A stretch of DNA of 64,000 nucleotides from Pomphorhynchus laevis. Its lineage: Eukaryota; Acanthocephala; Palaeacanthocephala; Echinorhynchida; Pomphorhynchidae. Numbering within the stretch: position 1 is the first letter of the stretch; every line of letters starts with the position of its first letter. A program made the position numbers and the translations under genes. This document shows, piece by piece, positions 54,201 to 64,000 of the stretch. Location: the NCBI GenBank assembly GCA_012934845.2, contig WNNJ02001911.1:248001-312000 (forward strand), in the 5' to 3' direction. The notes beneath the pieces are model-generated. The model was not told where the DNA came from and searched no databases. It saw only the letters and a program-made list of their open reading frames with translations.

Positions 54201-54500
54201 AAACTTAAGAGATTAGCACTCTCTGCTCTCTCCTCCATTTTTTCAGTTTCAGCCACTCCCCACCTTCACGAGACAAGTAACATATATGGGGTTCAACATT
54301 ACGTGAACCTGTGGGCGAAAGCCGACCTGGATAGACTCAAAAGTATCCTGAAGATATACGGGCCTGAGCATATGTCATTGAATGGAAAAACCCAAGTACG
54401 CCTCTGGATTACTTGGGCTATCGCGGGATTAGTCTTCTTCTCTAGAGGACGTCTCCCAGAGCAAGGACTAAGGTTTCTAAAGCTCCTCATCTCGGAGAGC
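51290..54500 (+). mobile_element. Degraded LINE, I/LOA-like
   Basis: Pieces in order: a zinc-knuckle ORF1 remnant (CNNCHRWGHLAARC, then a second C..C pair, about 51590-51690); endonuclease fragments (about 52200-52760, IIANVYIPQGE); RT (about 53560-54090: RRMRNHL, GFVKGRSVHSAI, VDVFLDFSAAFDRI, VVYADDITSLF); and a C-terminal part (about 54240-54500). The frame changes many times and stops are frequent, so it is an old dead copy. Clade assignment is tentative. Confidence 0.6.
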
Positions 54501-54774
54501 TGAAAGATCCCGCTGGACCTGAAGCCGTGATGATGTTAGAAGTTACAAGAAGTTGTTGAAGATGTTGATTTATCCTCAACTTAATTTGTTATATCTACCG
54601 GTTGTGTAAATTTTTAAAATCTTTATTTATTGCGGTTATAACGCAGTAATTTCGTTCATTTAAAACATTTGCAATCAAGGTGTCTTAGGTCGGAAATTGC
54701 TATTCTTACAAATACGAGGCTTTTCGTACAAAACGATATAACAATAAAATAAAAATCTAAATCCCGAAAAGTCC
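54501..54774. other. Intergenic DNA between LINE pieces
   Basis: No feature recognised. Confidence 0.4.
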
Positions 54775-55545
54775 AAACTAATGTGGATCATCCCCCGTAA
54801 ACCAAACATATCTCCTCCCACTGTTTATTTTGCCTCATCGATCATCCCTATAGACCACAATCTCACTTTCTTAGGCTTCCATTTCGATGATCACCTTTCC
54901 CTTAAACCCTTCGTCCGTGACAATGTCCGCTCATCTAACTTAATTCTCCGTGACATCCGCCGTATCCGCCCCCTTATCGACTTCCGTTCTTGTATGTCTC
55001 TTCTTTTATTGCTTCTTTTCTCTAAAATCGATTATTGCCTTAGCTTTTTCGCTAATTCTCCAAAATCCATCATCCTACCCCTACAACGAATAATCAACTC
55101 CGCCGTTCGAGTGCTCGTTCGTCTTCGTCGCTTCGACCACACATCCACATATTTTGTCCAACTCTCCTGGCCCACCATCCACATCCGCATCAAACTCCGC
55201 CTTCTCGTAACTCTTCGTCTTATCGCTGTCGGGTCCCCATCGTTCATCAACCTTCCTTTCTAAGACGACACTCGCCCCACCTCGCTATCGCTGCGTTCCC
55301 GTCATACCCTCTTACTCCGCGTTCCCAATTACTCCAACAACTACGGTCTCCGATCCTTCCTCGTCGCCGCCTCACTCGCCTGGAATCAACTCCCTCTCGA
55401 CGTCCGCCGCGCACCCTCCTTTATCACATTCAAACACATCCTCCGTTCACACCTTCTCGACACATGATTTACATTTTTGTTTGTTGTGGTCATGTAAGCG
55501 TGCGCTGGCACGCATTTGTCACGTTAAAATAAATCCTTTTTTGAT
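54775..55545 (+). mobile_element. L2-type LINE, 3' portion with complete 3' end
   Basis: RT C-terminal part (54781-55263, 160 aa open) with LTFLGFHFDDHLS, LRDIRRIRP, KIDYCLSFFA and RVLVRLRRFDH, then WNQLPLDVRRAPSF in another frame to about 55465. This is the ending common to CR1/L2-group LINEs (LG..LD..LSF, NIARIRP, LDYCNSLL, WNSLP...R.A.S). The 3' tail (55484-55544) has a short hairpin and ends AAATAAATCCTTTTTT. 5'-truncated. Confidence 0.75.
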
Positions 55546-57175
55546 AAAAACTATTAAATTTGTAATTTTTAAATTATTTAAGTAAGGTACATAATGTAGC
55601 TTTTAACTTCACTATGGAACTGTATCAATTAATGAAACCAAAAATATTAGTTATTTCGCCATTTCATAGCGAAATTATTCTGCAAATCGTTTTTGAAATA
55701 TTTTAGTATTTTCGGAACAATATTTTTAGTATATATTCAAAAGATTTGTTTTAGACTTCAAAAGAAATATAATATCAATATGCAATAATATTTGCTATGA
55801 AAATATAAATGCACGTTAAATTTCTACTTTGTAATTTTTTGATATTCACAATTTTTAAAAATATTGGAACACAATTCTTTATCAAAATTGAATATGAATT
55901 GACTGTCAAATTTTCTGAATCATAAGTTATTTGAAGTTATAGAATTAAATCTCTTTAATTCGTGTGATGTTTAATTTGCTGTAAATTTTGTTTTAGTTAC
56001 GTGCATTCTTTAAATAATAATTTTGTAAATCATTCTTATAATGAACATTGTTTTATTTCTTAACTTTTTGTTGTTTTACCGCACATCTACTAGTTCGAAG
56101 TTAAGCTCAATGTTAATAAATATATAGCAACTTTCTGAAAACACTTTTATTATAATCTTACCTGGTAATATCTATTTGATATCAAAAATGTAACTCCTTT
56201 TTACTCTATCATGTTCAATTAAAAATTAAAACATATGAGTGAAAAGTCAAAATAAATAACGTAATCGAGTCCAAATTTAAATAAAAATGTACGAAAATAG
56301 AGTAAACGAAAATTGAAGTATTTGACAAATTAACGTAAAATTTTGCGTTTTGTAAAATATATTAATCCGGTAAAATGAATTCTATATAATTCAGTAAGAA
56401 AGAAATTGATATAGTAATGCTACAAATTGAAGTATCGAATCTATTAAATGTTTAAATAATTGCCCGGTTGTTAATTTACAAATATTCGCAAATATGTGCA
56501 AATGATACTTTTATTTTAAATTCATTTCGCGAAAAATGAAAATATCTAAAATATCATATTTCATAATCTAATTTACATGTAATATAAATTAATCATAACT
56601 TAAATTATGATCAATTTATTCATATAATTGATCAATTATAAATATATTAATATAATTGTTAATATATTGTCAATTATTAATAAAATTGATTAACAATATA
56701 AATTATTAATATAATTATAATCTTTATTAATATAAATTGATCAAAATATAAATTAATGTAATATAAATCGATCATATTTCATAATCCAATTTAATAATAA
56801 AATTTATATATATAGATAACTACGTCAAATTTAATTGTATGTTAAATCCTTTTTGTCGAAGTGACCGTGTTTCGAACAATGCGGCCGTTACAGAGTATTT
56901 TGTTGATACATAATACTTGAGAAAAAGGTTAACGAATTCGAACTTACTTTTAGCTCGCGTTAGTGACAGTAAACTTTAATTTTCGACTTGTTTTAAATTC
57001 GAACCCAATTATTTCTGTTTTATCTTCCACAATCTCATCGATCCATTAAATTAGTTTGAAAATCTAATCTTGCAAATTATATATTTTAAAATTTTAAATT
57101 ATATGTCAGAAATGAATTTTTAAGCTATTTCAAGTTAATTAAAATCAACATGAAATGAATTTTTACGCGAAAATT
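55546..57175. other. AT-rich intergenic DNA
   Basis: No gene, RNA or repeat family recognised; an AT-repeat cluster lies at about 56560-56790. Confidence 0.5.
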
Positions 57176-57179
57176 ATCC

Positions 57180-57490
57180 TTGAAGCAGGATCAAGAAACA
57201 CGAATTTATTTTTATATTTCGGTAGCTGCTATAGCAAAATATTTCTGAATTATCATAAATATAAAATGCAGATTGCTCAGAATTTTACTTCGAAAACAGT
57301 ATAAGTTTAAAAAAATTGTTTTGATTTTTAAATCAAAAAATAAATGCGATAAAATACATTAATACAAATTTAATATTGAAAAAATTACAACTTATTTGAA
57401 CATATTGGGCTTGATTTTTCTTATGATGCAAGCAGCAGCTAGCGAGATATAAAAACAAATTTGTGCTTGTTTATCTTGCTCCAAACTTAC
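57180..57490. mobile_element. Foldback MITE, family M1, copy 3
   Basis: Left arm GGATCAAGAAACACGAATTT...TATATTTCGGTAGCTGC, right arm whose complement reads GGAGCAAGATAAACAAGCAC...TATATCTCGCTAGCTGC. Related to 24940-25125 and 26405-26700. Confidence 0.6.
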
Positions 57491-58600
57491 AAAATATATT
57501 GAAACTATTCATTTGTAGCCATAGCGTTTTCATACAGAGTTATTAGAAAATTATTTAATAAAAATGTGTCCCTTATTTAGTAAACCATTTTTTAGTTTTT
57601 CATTAATGTTCAAGAAAAACGTTATTGTTATGATAGCAAGCATACGATCCAGTTTTTACCTGAAGCAAGTTATTATATTAACAAGCAATTTTAGCATTAA
57701 TTGCAATTTCCGATAATTATTTATATACACTTATTTAAATTGTTGAGGTTGTAAAATCCGAAATTGTGCTAAAAGATATTAGACTTAGTTCGACATGAAT
57801 ATGTGTGGTATGACCTATTTCAATATTCATAAAGAACGGTGGATATTTTATTCTCAATGTATCCAGTATATAGCCTATTTTTACTATTTATTGAGAATTT
57901 GATCTGGATATCATAGTTTGCGGCATGATATTATTATTCGAATATGATATAGTTAATTATTAATTAACTATAATTAATAGATTAATTAATTAATAATTAA
58001 TTAACTATACTCAATTATTAATTGTTAATTATTAACAATATTATGAAATAATTAATATTTATTATTAATAATAATTATTAATTCTTATTATTAATAAGAA
58101 TGTAATTCTTATTACATTTGATGTATTGACTATACAAGGCAATTATCCATTAATCCAATATACTAAAGAGTATTTAAAAAAGTGGTTATATATATCGTTT
58201 ATAAGGAATTTTAATGAAAAAATTCAAAAAGCAAACAGCTGAATGCTTATTTTCAGAGATTTCTCGTCTAAATATGTACTAGATGCACTTTATATTTTTA
58301 GATTGATACTCATCTATCATTTTAATCCGTCATATGGATGCATCAAAGTCTATTTTTAGCTGCCCATTTGGGACTTTATCTTAAACAATCGAATAATTGT
58401 ATCGATTACTTGTTTTATCAATGTATTTATATTGTGAACATCGTGATCAAAAGATTATTTGCACTCTTTCCACAAAGATTTCATACTTGTCAAAGCCTTT
58501 TTGCCGTAGAGTTAGAAACATTTTCTATAACCAAAACTTTTTGAATTTTCTTAAATTCCCGATCATTGTTTTTATAAAAATTTCCAAGTTTTGAACGACA
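57491..58600. other. AT-rich intergenic DNA
   Basis: Contains TTAATTAATTAA-type repeats at about 57955-58110. The frames at 58338-58594 have no recognisable content. Confidence 0.5.
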
Positions 58601-58601
58601 C

Positions 58602-59514
58602 TGTGAAGTTATTGCAATATATTTAAACAAAATCATACGATTCGATTTTGTTTCTTCACACAGTTCCAATAGCTAAAATCTGTGAGGGACAACTCGTCCC
58701 AGACTCTTCTTTCGTTTATTTTTGACAACTCGTCCCAGATTTTTAAACGAATTTATTTAACGAAACATACTTACACTTATTTCATATAAATTATTCAATA
58801 ACCATTAATCTATTCAGTTTTAAATCCTGTGTATTTCTCAATAAGTTCGAGATAACTTTCAATATTAAACTCCAAAAAATTGTTACAAAGAAGAAAGGAA
58901 GAAAGGGGATAATTTTTGAAATATACTCCAGTAATTTTCTGATTAAGTTTAAAATACATATTTTTTCTTCTTGAGGAAGGGTGACAATAAAAATGACCAA
59001 ATTAGGATGCCTTCTGGTAAAAAAGATATTTAGGTATCTATGCCAACTTCGAGAAATTTTGTCTTAAAATTGTAAATTGAATTAGACTTTTTGTAAAATA
59101 AATAAAAATAAAAAAATTACAAAATTATAGGCATAATTTATGATATTTTCATAATTTTTTCAGTTTTGTTACTTCGAGTAACATAATTTATTCTGTATCT
59201 CAGAAACATAAAAGTTACTAAAGAAAAAGGGAGAAAGCAAAACTGAAAATCAATTAAAATTTATGCTTCTTAATGCATTTTAGGCCGTGTTTCCTCATTA
59301 GTTAGTATTAGATTGTTAGGATATTGCTAGAATAGTTAGTTAATACAAAGGTTAGTTACGTTTGTTCGTTAATTAGTTCTGGAACGAGTTGTTCTAAAAT
59401 AGACGAAATACGAGTTTGACACATCTCGTCCTGGGACGAGTTGTCCCCGAGCCATGTAAAGTTATTGTAATATATTTAAGCAAAATGGTAAGTTTCGATT
59501 TTATTTCTACACCA
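58602..59514. mobile_element. Unassigned DNA element with short TIRs, flanked by 58-bp direct repeats
   Basis: The inner unit (about 58686-59448) has 17-bp TIRs reading GGGACAACTCGTCCCAG, themselves nearly palindromic, with a second copy of the motif near the left end (about 58723) and a partial one near the right end. It is bracketed by direct repeats at 58602-58661 and 59455-59514 (GTGAAGTTATTGCAATATAT / GTAAAGTTATTGTAATATAT and on, about 80% identical by eye). No transposase found. The long flanking repeats may be target duplication or part of a composite element. Confidence 0.55.
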
Positions 59515-60080
59515 TTGTTAAAATTAATTTACTATCAAGCTAATTTTAGAATTTTTTAATTATAAAAAATAAACAAATAATAATTTACAGTATTGCTTTT
59601 GATTTCGTATCAGGATAGACAAAATACGAACTATTTTTATTCTATATACTTCGATAACATAAAATAGTTTCTATCTACCTTATGTAAATTAATTGTATTT
59701 TCTTGGAGATTTCTTTTACTTAATTTTCTTCCGTTTTTCCTTCGTAAGATTAAATCGTGCCATGTAATCATCCTTCGTAGCATACATCCTATTAATGAGT
59801 CAAATAATTTTTCATTACTTTTTCTTCTCCCTCGCATAGACTGCTACATCTCGGACTTTTTTCCCTTCATACACTAGTGACACTTTAACTTGCGTTCGTT
59901 ATACTGACCATTCGCTTAGGTTGATGTAAAAGAGAAGTCCACACTATCAATTTCTTCATCTTATACTTTAATAGATGTTAAGATGCTAAATGTCATAAAA
60001 ATCTTTAATTGCTTAATGCTCGGGGATCGCATTTTTTGTCTAGCTCTTCTAAAATTTCACATACTCTATAATCCCGTTTC
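59515..60080. other. Intergenic DNA, no feature
   Basis: AT-rich; nothing recognised. Confidence 0.45.
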
Positions 60081-60370
60081 CTACATTTCCCATACACCAC
60101 GATTTACTAGAAGCGTCTTACTAACTGAGGTTCCACATCCTCCATTTGAGTAACATCCGAAAATTTGATACGAAAGCCTATGATCACTTGAATCTACGAG
60201 TGTTCCATAAGTCAGATCACCCACCCATGTCTCTGTGGTTGAGAATAAAAAATCAAGAATAGACGAGCTTTCGCTGTTAAATCTAGTTGGTGTATTAACA
60301 TGTTGAAACATGGGCATGTCATGTATAAAGAATTTGCACAGCCCCATACATGAGGGTCTAGACAACAATC
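60081..60370 (-). mobile_element. LINE endonuclease fragment, opposite strand
   Basis: A 95-codon frame reading FQHVNTPTRFNSESSSILDF, LFSTTETWVGDL and DSSDHRLSYQIF, the C-terminal part of an AP endonuclease domain (V..PTR..S...LD......SDH). Only this fragment is present. It lies head to head with the L2-type LINE that begins at about 60370 and belongs to a different LINE. Confidence 0.65.
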
Positions 60371-63300
60371 TCCTGCGACAACAATAAGTCTAAAGACTTC
60401 CTATGTGGATTTTGTGCAAACAAATTAATCCGCAACCTGTCCCATAAGCACATATCAACATCTAACACGTCCACTCAAACTACCCCCGTCGTTTACAATG
60501 TATTTTCTCCATCCACTGATTCTGTAACCATATACACTTCCAATCCAATGTCATCTTCACTCCCCGATATCCCCGTCCAGTCCCTCCTATCTCGTTTGTT
60601 AATAACATACATCCATTAATCAAAATTACCTCCACCAACCTCTACGATCTTTTCACTAATAACATTTCCGCACATCGCTTGCCACTTTCTATATTATCTT
60701 TATCTTCTATGTCTCCAGCCGTCAAACCAACTCCCTCCAAATACTCAACTATAAGCTCTCGTATCGTGATCTCACCCACTCACGTCACTCGTCCTCCTTT
60801 ACGGAAACGTTTTCCTTCTCGCGATCGTTGCGTCATCATCACCAATATCACTCCTTCCACATCCTTATCTCCCCAAGCACGTCTCGACCACAATGTTTCC
60901 GCCTTCAGATCAATTCTCTCGTCTCCTGTCCCTGCGAATAAATCATCGTTTTTCAACGACATTTCTCCTGTCGCATTCATCCGCCTACACAAATACTCTC
61001 AATCTAATCCATCTCAGCCCCCTCTCCTGGAAATTGTTTTCAAGTATCGCTCTTACGCGTCCTCTGTCCTCTCCCAGCGATTTAAACTCATGTCCTCTTC
61101 AACCACACGAAATTTCCCCAATCTCACCCCTTTCGAAATCGCTCAACTCTCTTCTGCCCGCATCGAAAACGTTGTCGCGAGGAAAACGGAAACATCTCTC
61201 ACCATCCGAAAAATCGACAGAAATTTTCAAGTTGTCAACAGGTGCCCCAAAATTCGATGGCGCTCCATCGCCCCCTATGTGTCTTCTCCACTAGCAGCCC
61301 CTTTCATCCCCACATACGGTTTCTGACTCGGCCTACTCAACACTAGATCTATTCTCCCTAAATCCGATCTTATCCTCAACCTATTCACTAAGCAATTCAT
61401 CGATCTCCTCTGCCTCAACGAATCATGGCACTCCTATTCCAACGACCTCTCCATTCGCCGTTTGCCTTCTGCCGGTTGCTCAACAGTCGACTCCACTCGC
61501 TCTTTCAGCTAATCATCTTATCATGGCGGCATTGTCACATTCGCCCGTTACACCGCGTCTCTTCTCAAAATCACTTCCCCTTTCAGTCATTGCTCTTTTG
61601 AATTGCTCACTTGTCGTTATTCTAGCCCGATCATTCTGGATTTCGCCATTGTATACCGTTCTATTTCAACAGCTCCTACCCACATATGTTTCATCGAACT
61701 GGCCGGCTTACTTTCCCATTGTTCTTTGTCCTCCATCCATTCACTCGTTCTTGGCGACTTCAACATTCGCCTCGACCGCCCCTCTTCCACCGATTCCATC
61801 CGGCTCATCAACATTCTATCCAACTACAATTACAAACTCATCTCCACTGCCCCCCACACATATCCTTGGCGGGGCACCCGGCATCATCGCTGTCCCCGAT
61901 CGTTTTGCTGCCTACACCTCACTGTCCATCTCTGATTCTGGTCTATCCGATCACTTTCTCGTCAACCTTGATGTCACCTCAAACCAGTCCCCGCTTCACA
62001 CACCTACTATTCTACGTCACTATTGGAGAAATCTTGACCTCACCATTCTTCGCTCCGCCTTACTTAAATCGTCTCTATCTTCTCACACAATAACACCAAC
62101 CTTTCCTCACGATCTTGCCTTTTTTGTTCGACATTTAATTCACATCAACTCTCGATCTTCTCTTGCCCTTCAATCCTCACCCTCACCGTCGCTTGCACCG
62201 TGCCCCATGGTTTGACATCCAATGCCTAATCTCAAAGCGTCGATTCCGTAATGCTTTTCGAGTCTATCACCGCTCTCTCACACGTAATATTTATTCGCTC
62301 ACTCCGTCTCTCCGTGATTTCTATCTTGTTCTTCGCCGGAGACGAAGAACAATACGAATAAAATCAACACTTTATTAAACTTAAAGGCAACATCAATCCC
62401 AGTGATTATTCGTAATTTCTTCAGACCAAAGTATTCACGTTGCTCTCTCACAACCTCGTCTCCATTCCATATCACTGCTACTCGCCTCATCCTCCCGGAA
62501 CTCTTTCATATTATCCCAGTCTCACCTGCCGAAATATCATCTGTCCTCATGTCCTTGACCATCAAAACCTCACATGCCGATCCCCTGCATACCATCATAC
62601 TTAAATCCATATGCTCATCGATATCCTCTTTCATCACCACCTTGTTTAACTCGTCCATCCGCAGTCGTATATTTCCTTCACACTGGAAATCCACCATTGT
62701 TCGTCCCCACCGTAAGAAATAATCGCTCGACCCCTCACTTCCTTCTAGCTATCGCCCATTTCACTCCTCCATACTTTTTCCAAGCTCATAATGCGCCTTA
62801 TCTTAATACAGATCAACGAATATCTTTCTTCATCCATCTGTACACTCCTCTCTAATCCGTTTTCGACTCTAATTACTCCACAGAAATGGCCTGCATGAAA
62901 GTTTGCAACGACCTACTCATTTCTCGTGACAAGGCTCTATATAGTGTTCTAATCTCCCTCGACCTCTTATCCGCCTTCGACATCGTAGACCACCTTATGC
63001 TCCTTTCTTGCTTTCGTTATGATTACGGTTTTTCTTTCTCCTCTCATTCTTTTTGCCTCCTATCAATCCGATCGTTCTTTTCGCGTCCGTTCAAATTCAT
63101 CATCCTCTTCTCCCATCCCTATTTTCTGCGGGGTCCCACAAGGTTCAGTCATAGGTCCCCTGCTTTTCTCTCTTCTACTCGGCGATCTCTCTCTGTTTAT
63201 CAAACCTTACTCCTTTAACGTCATGCAATACGCCGATGACATCTTCATCTATGCTCATGCACTCGCCTATCGCATACACAATATCGCAATTTCTGACTCA

Positions 63301-63555
63301 AAATGTCCCTATCAACCTAACATATCTCCTCCCCTTGTATATTTTGCATCGTCAATCATCCAAATAGTCTACAATCTCACTTTCTTAGGCTCCCATTTCG
63401 ATGATCACCTTTACCCTAAACCCTTCGTCCGCGACAAGGTCTGCTCGTTTAACTTAATTCTCCGTGACATCCGCCGTGTCCACCCCTTTATCGACTTCCG
63501 TTTCTGTATGTCTATTCTTTCGTCGCTTCTCTGCCTAAAATCGATTACTGACAGG
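60371..63555 (+). mobile_element. L2-type LINE, longest copy in the window, broken
   Basis: ORF1 remnant (about 60371-61320, starting at a FLCGFCA-like CGFC cluster, then PKIRWRSIAP); endonuclease (about 61327-61960: LLNTRSILPKSDL, LNESWH, GDFNIRLDRPS, GLSDHFLVNL); RT (about 62000-63555: VSPAEISSVLMSL, PSHWKSTIVRP, LDLLSAFDIVDHLMLL, GVPQGSVIGPLLF, MQYADDIFIYAH, then LTFLGSHFDDHL). Many frame changes, and a probable deletion after the YADD region. It stops in mid-domain at about 63555, where element X begins. The same family ends at 54.8-55.5 kb and starts at 39.3 kb. Confidence 0.75.
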
Positions 63556-64000
63556 GCGATCCCCCGATCCGATTGGTTTGCTCTAGCAGTAAATCCTATT
63601 TCACACTCCCTTCAATCCACCTTTAACGCGTGGTACTTGGACGGCGCAACGTCTGGATGAGATTCATCTTTTGTGCTGCACGATTTGCAGACGATTTTGG
63701 CATCAGTTAACCGAATGGGGCTGGATCTCAATGCAGGCAAATGTGAGCTCATGTTCCTGAATATGGGGGAACATGAAATCGAACCGGTGACAACTACCTT
63801 TTCATCCGTAGCACCAAACATAAAAGTGATTGGTCGGGAAAATTTACAAATCCTTGGAAGCGTCGTCTTTGAAGAAAATTCACCGAAAGATTTGGATCAG
63901 AGCGAGAGCAATTGGCATTAATGTGCACAAGGGTTTGCGAGCTTCGTGCTCACGAGGCACTTTTCCTTGTAAAAAACTGTCTTTACATGCCCACACTGCT
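63556..64000 (+). mobile_element. Element X, copy 3: RT fragment running off the window
   Basis: ALAVNPISHSLQSTF followed by WYLDGATSG (an RT active-site segment with one acidic residue replaced), then LHDLQTILASVNRMGLDLNAGKCEL and ILGSVVFEE. The same order (acidic box, GL.LN..KCEL, LG) is seen in the 30.3 kb copy. An in-frame stop lies at 63658-63660. The C-terminal module would lie beyond the window. Confidence 0.6.

Overview
The window is AT-rich, repeat-dense nuclear DNA from an invertebrate animal, most likely an arthropod; the species cannot be named from sequence alone. Evidence is a split host gene with metazoan domain order, several introns of only 46-77 bp, and many metazoan transposon families (Mag-like Ty3/gypsy, CR1/L2-type and other LINEs, a Penelope-like element, a tRNA-type SINE, a TTAA-flanked MITE and several foldback elements). 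There are no prokaryotic features.

Two host genes are supported. (1) A GON4L-like gene with an open single coding exon (397 aa) lies on the + strand at 6916-8109. (2) An RBM26/RBM27-type RNA-binding protein lies on the - strand, from the start codon at 38601 to the stop at 8191. I traced 16 coding exons with GT/AG borders and fully consistent phases. They total 1,890 bp and encode 629 aa: PWI-like N-terminus, CCCH zinc finger (exact C-x8-C-x5-C-x3-H), RRM, helical region and second RRM, the domain order of this family. The two genes are tail to tail with 81 bp between stop codons.

Layout: 1-6855 is AT-rich intergenic DNA with a two-unit duplication of a decayed coding-like stretch (about 1475-2180) and two tandem Penelope-like 3' ends (3290-4330). 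6856-8190 holds the GON4L-like gene and the convergent junction. 8191-38639 is the RBM26/27-like gene. Its introns carry a LINE tail (9835-10046), a whole-looking Mag-type LTR element with identical LTRs (11022-15571), an L2 tail (17158-17218), a SINE (19441-19815), rearranged duplications (20.0-22.3 kb), a TTAA-flanked MITE (21209-21689), Penelope-like tails (22.8-26.1 kb), MITEs, a decayed retroelement (28.8-30.3 kb), nested foldbacks (30.37-31.57 kb) and a nearly full-length LINE inside a 120-bp tandem array (32001-36307). 37.5-38.2 kb holds a short relative of that LINE.

38.7-64 kb, upstream of the RBM26/27-like start, is a transposon graveyard: minisatellites, L2-type LINE pieces (39.3, 54.8 and 60.4 kb), degraded Ty3/gypsy remains (40.6-45.4 kb), an RT element with an unusual C-terminal module (46.2-47.05 kb, and again from 63.56 kb to the window end), a second degraded LINE (51.3-54.5 kb), hairpins and foldbacks. 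No host gene was recognised there.

I found no clear case for a wholly new molecular system. The most distinctive signals are the compact RBM26/27-like gene inflated about 16-fold by insertions, the 50-residue internal duplication in the GON4L-like protein, the cysteine-rich ORF1 of the 32-36 kb LINE, and the widely scattered retroelement family with the post-RT module.
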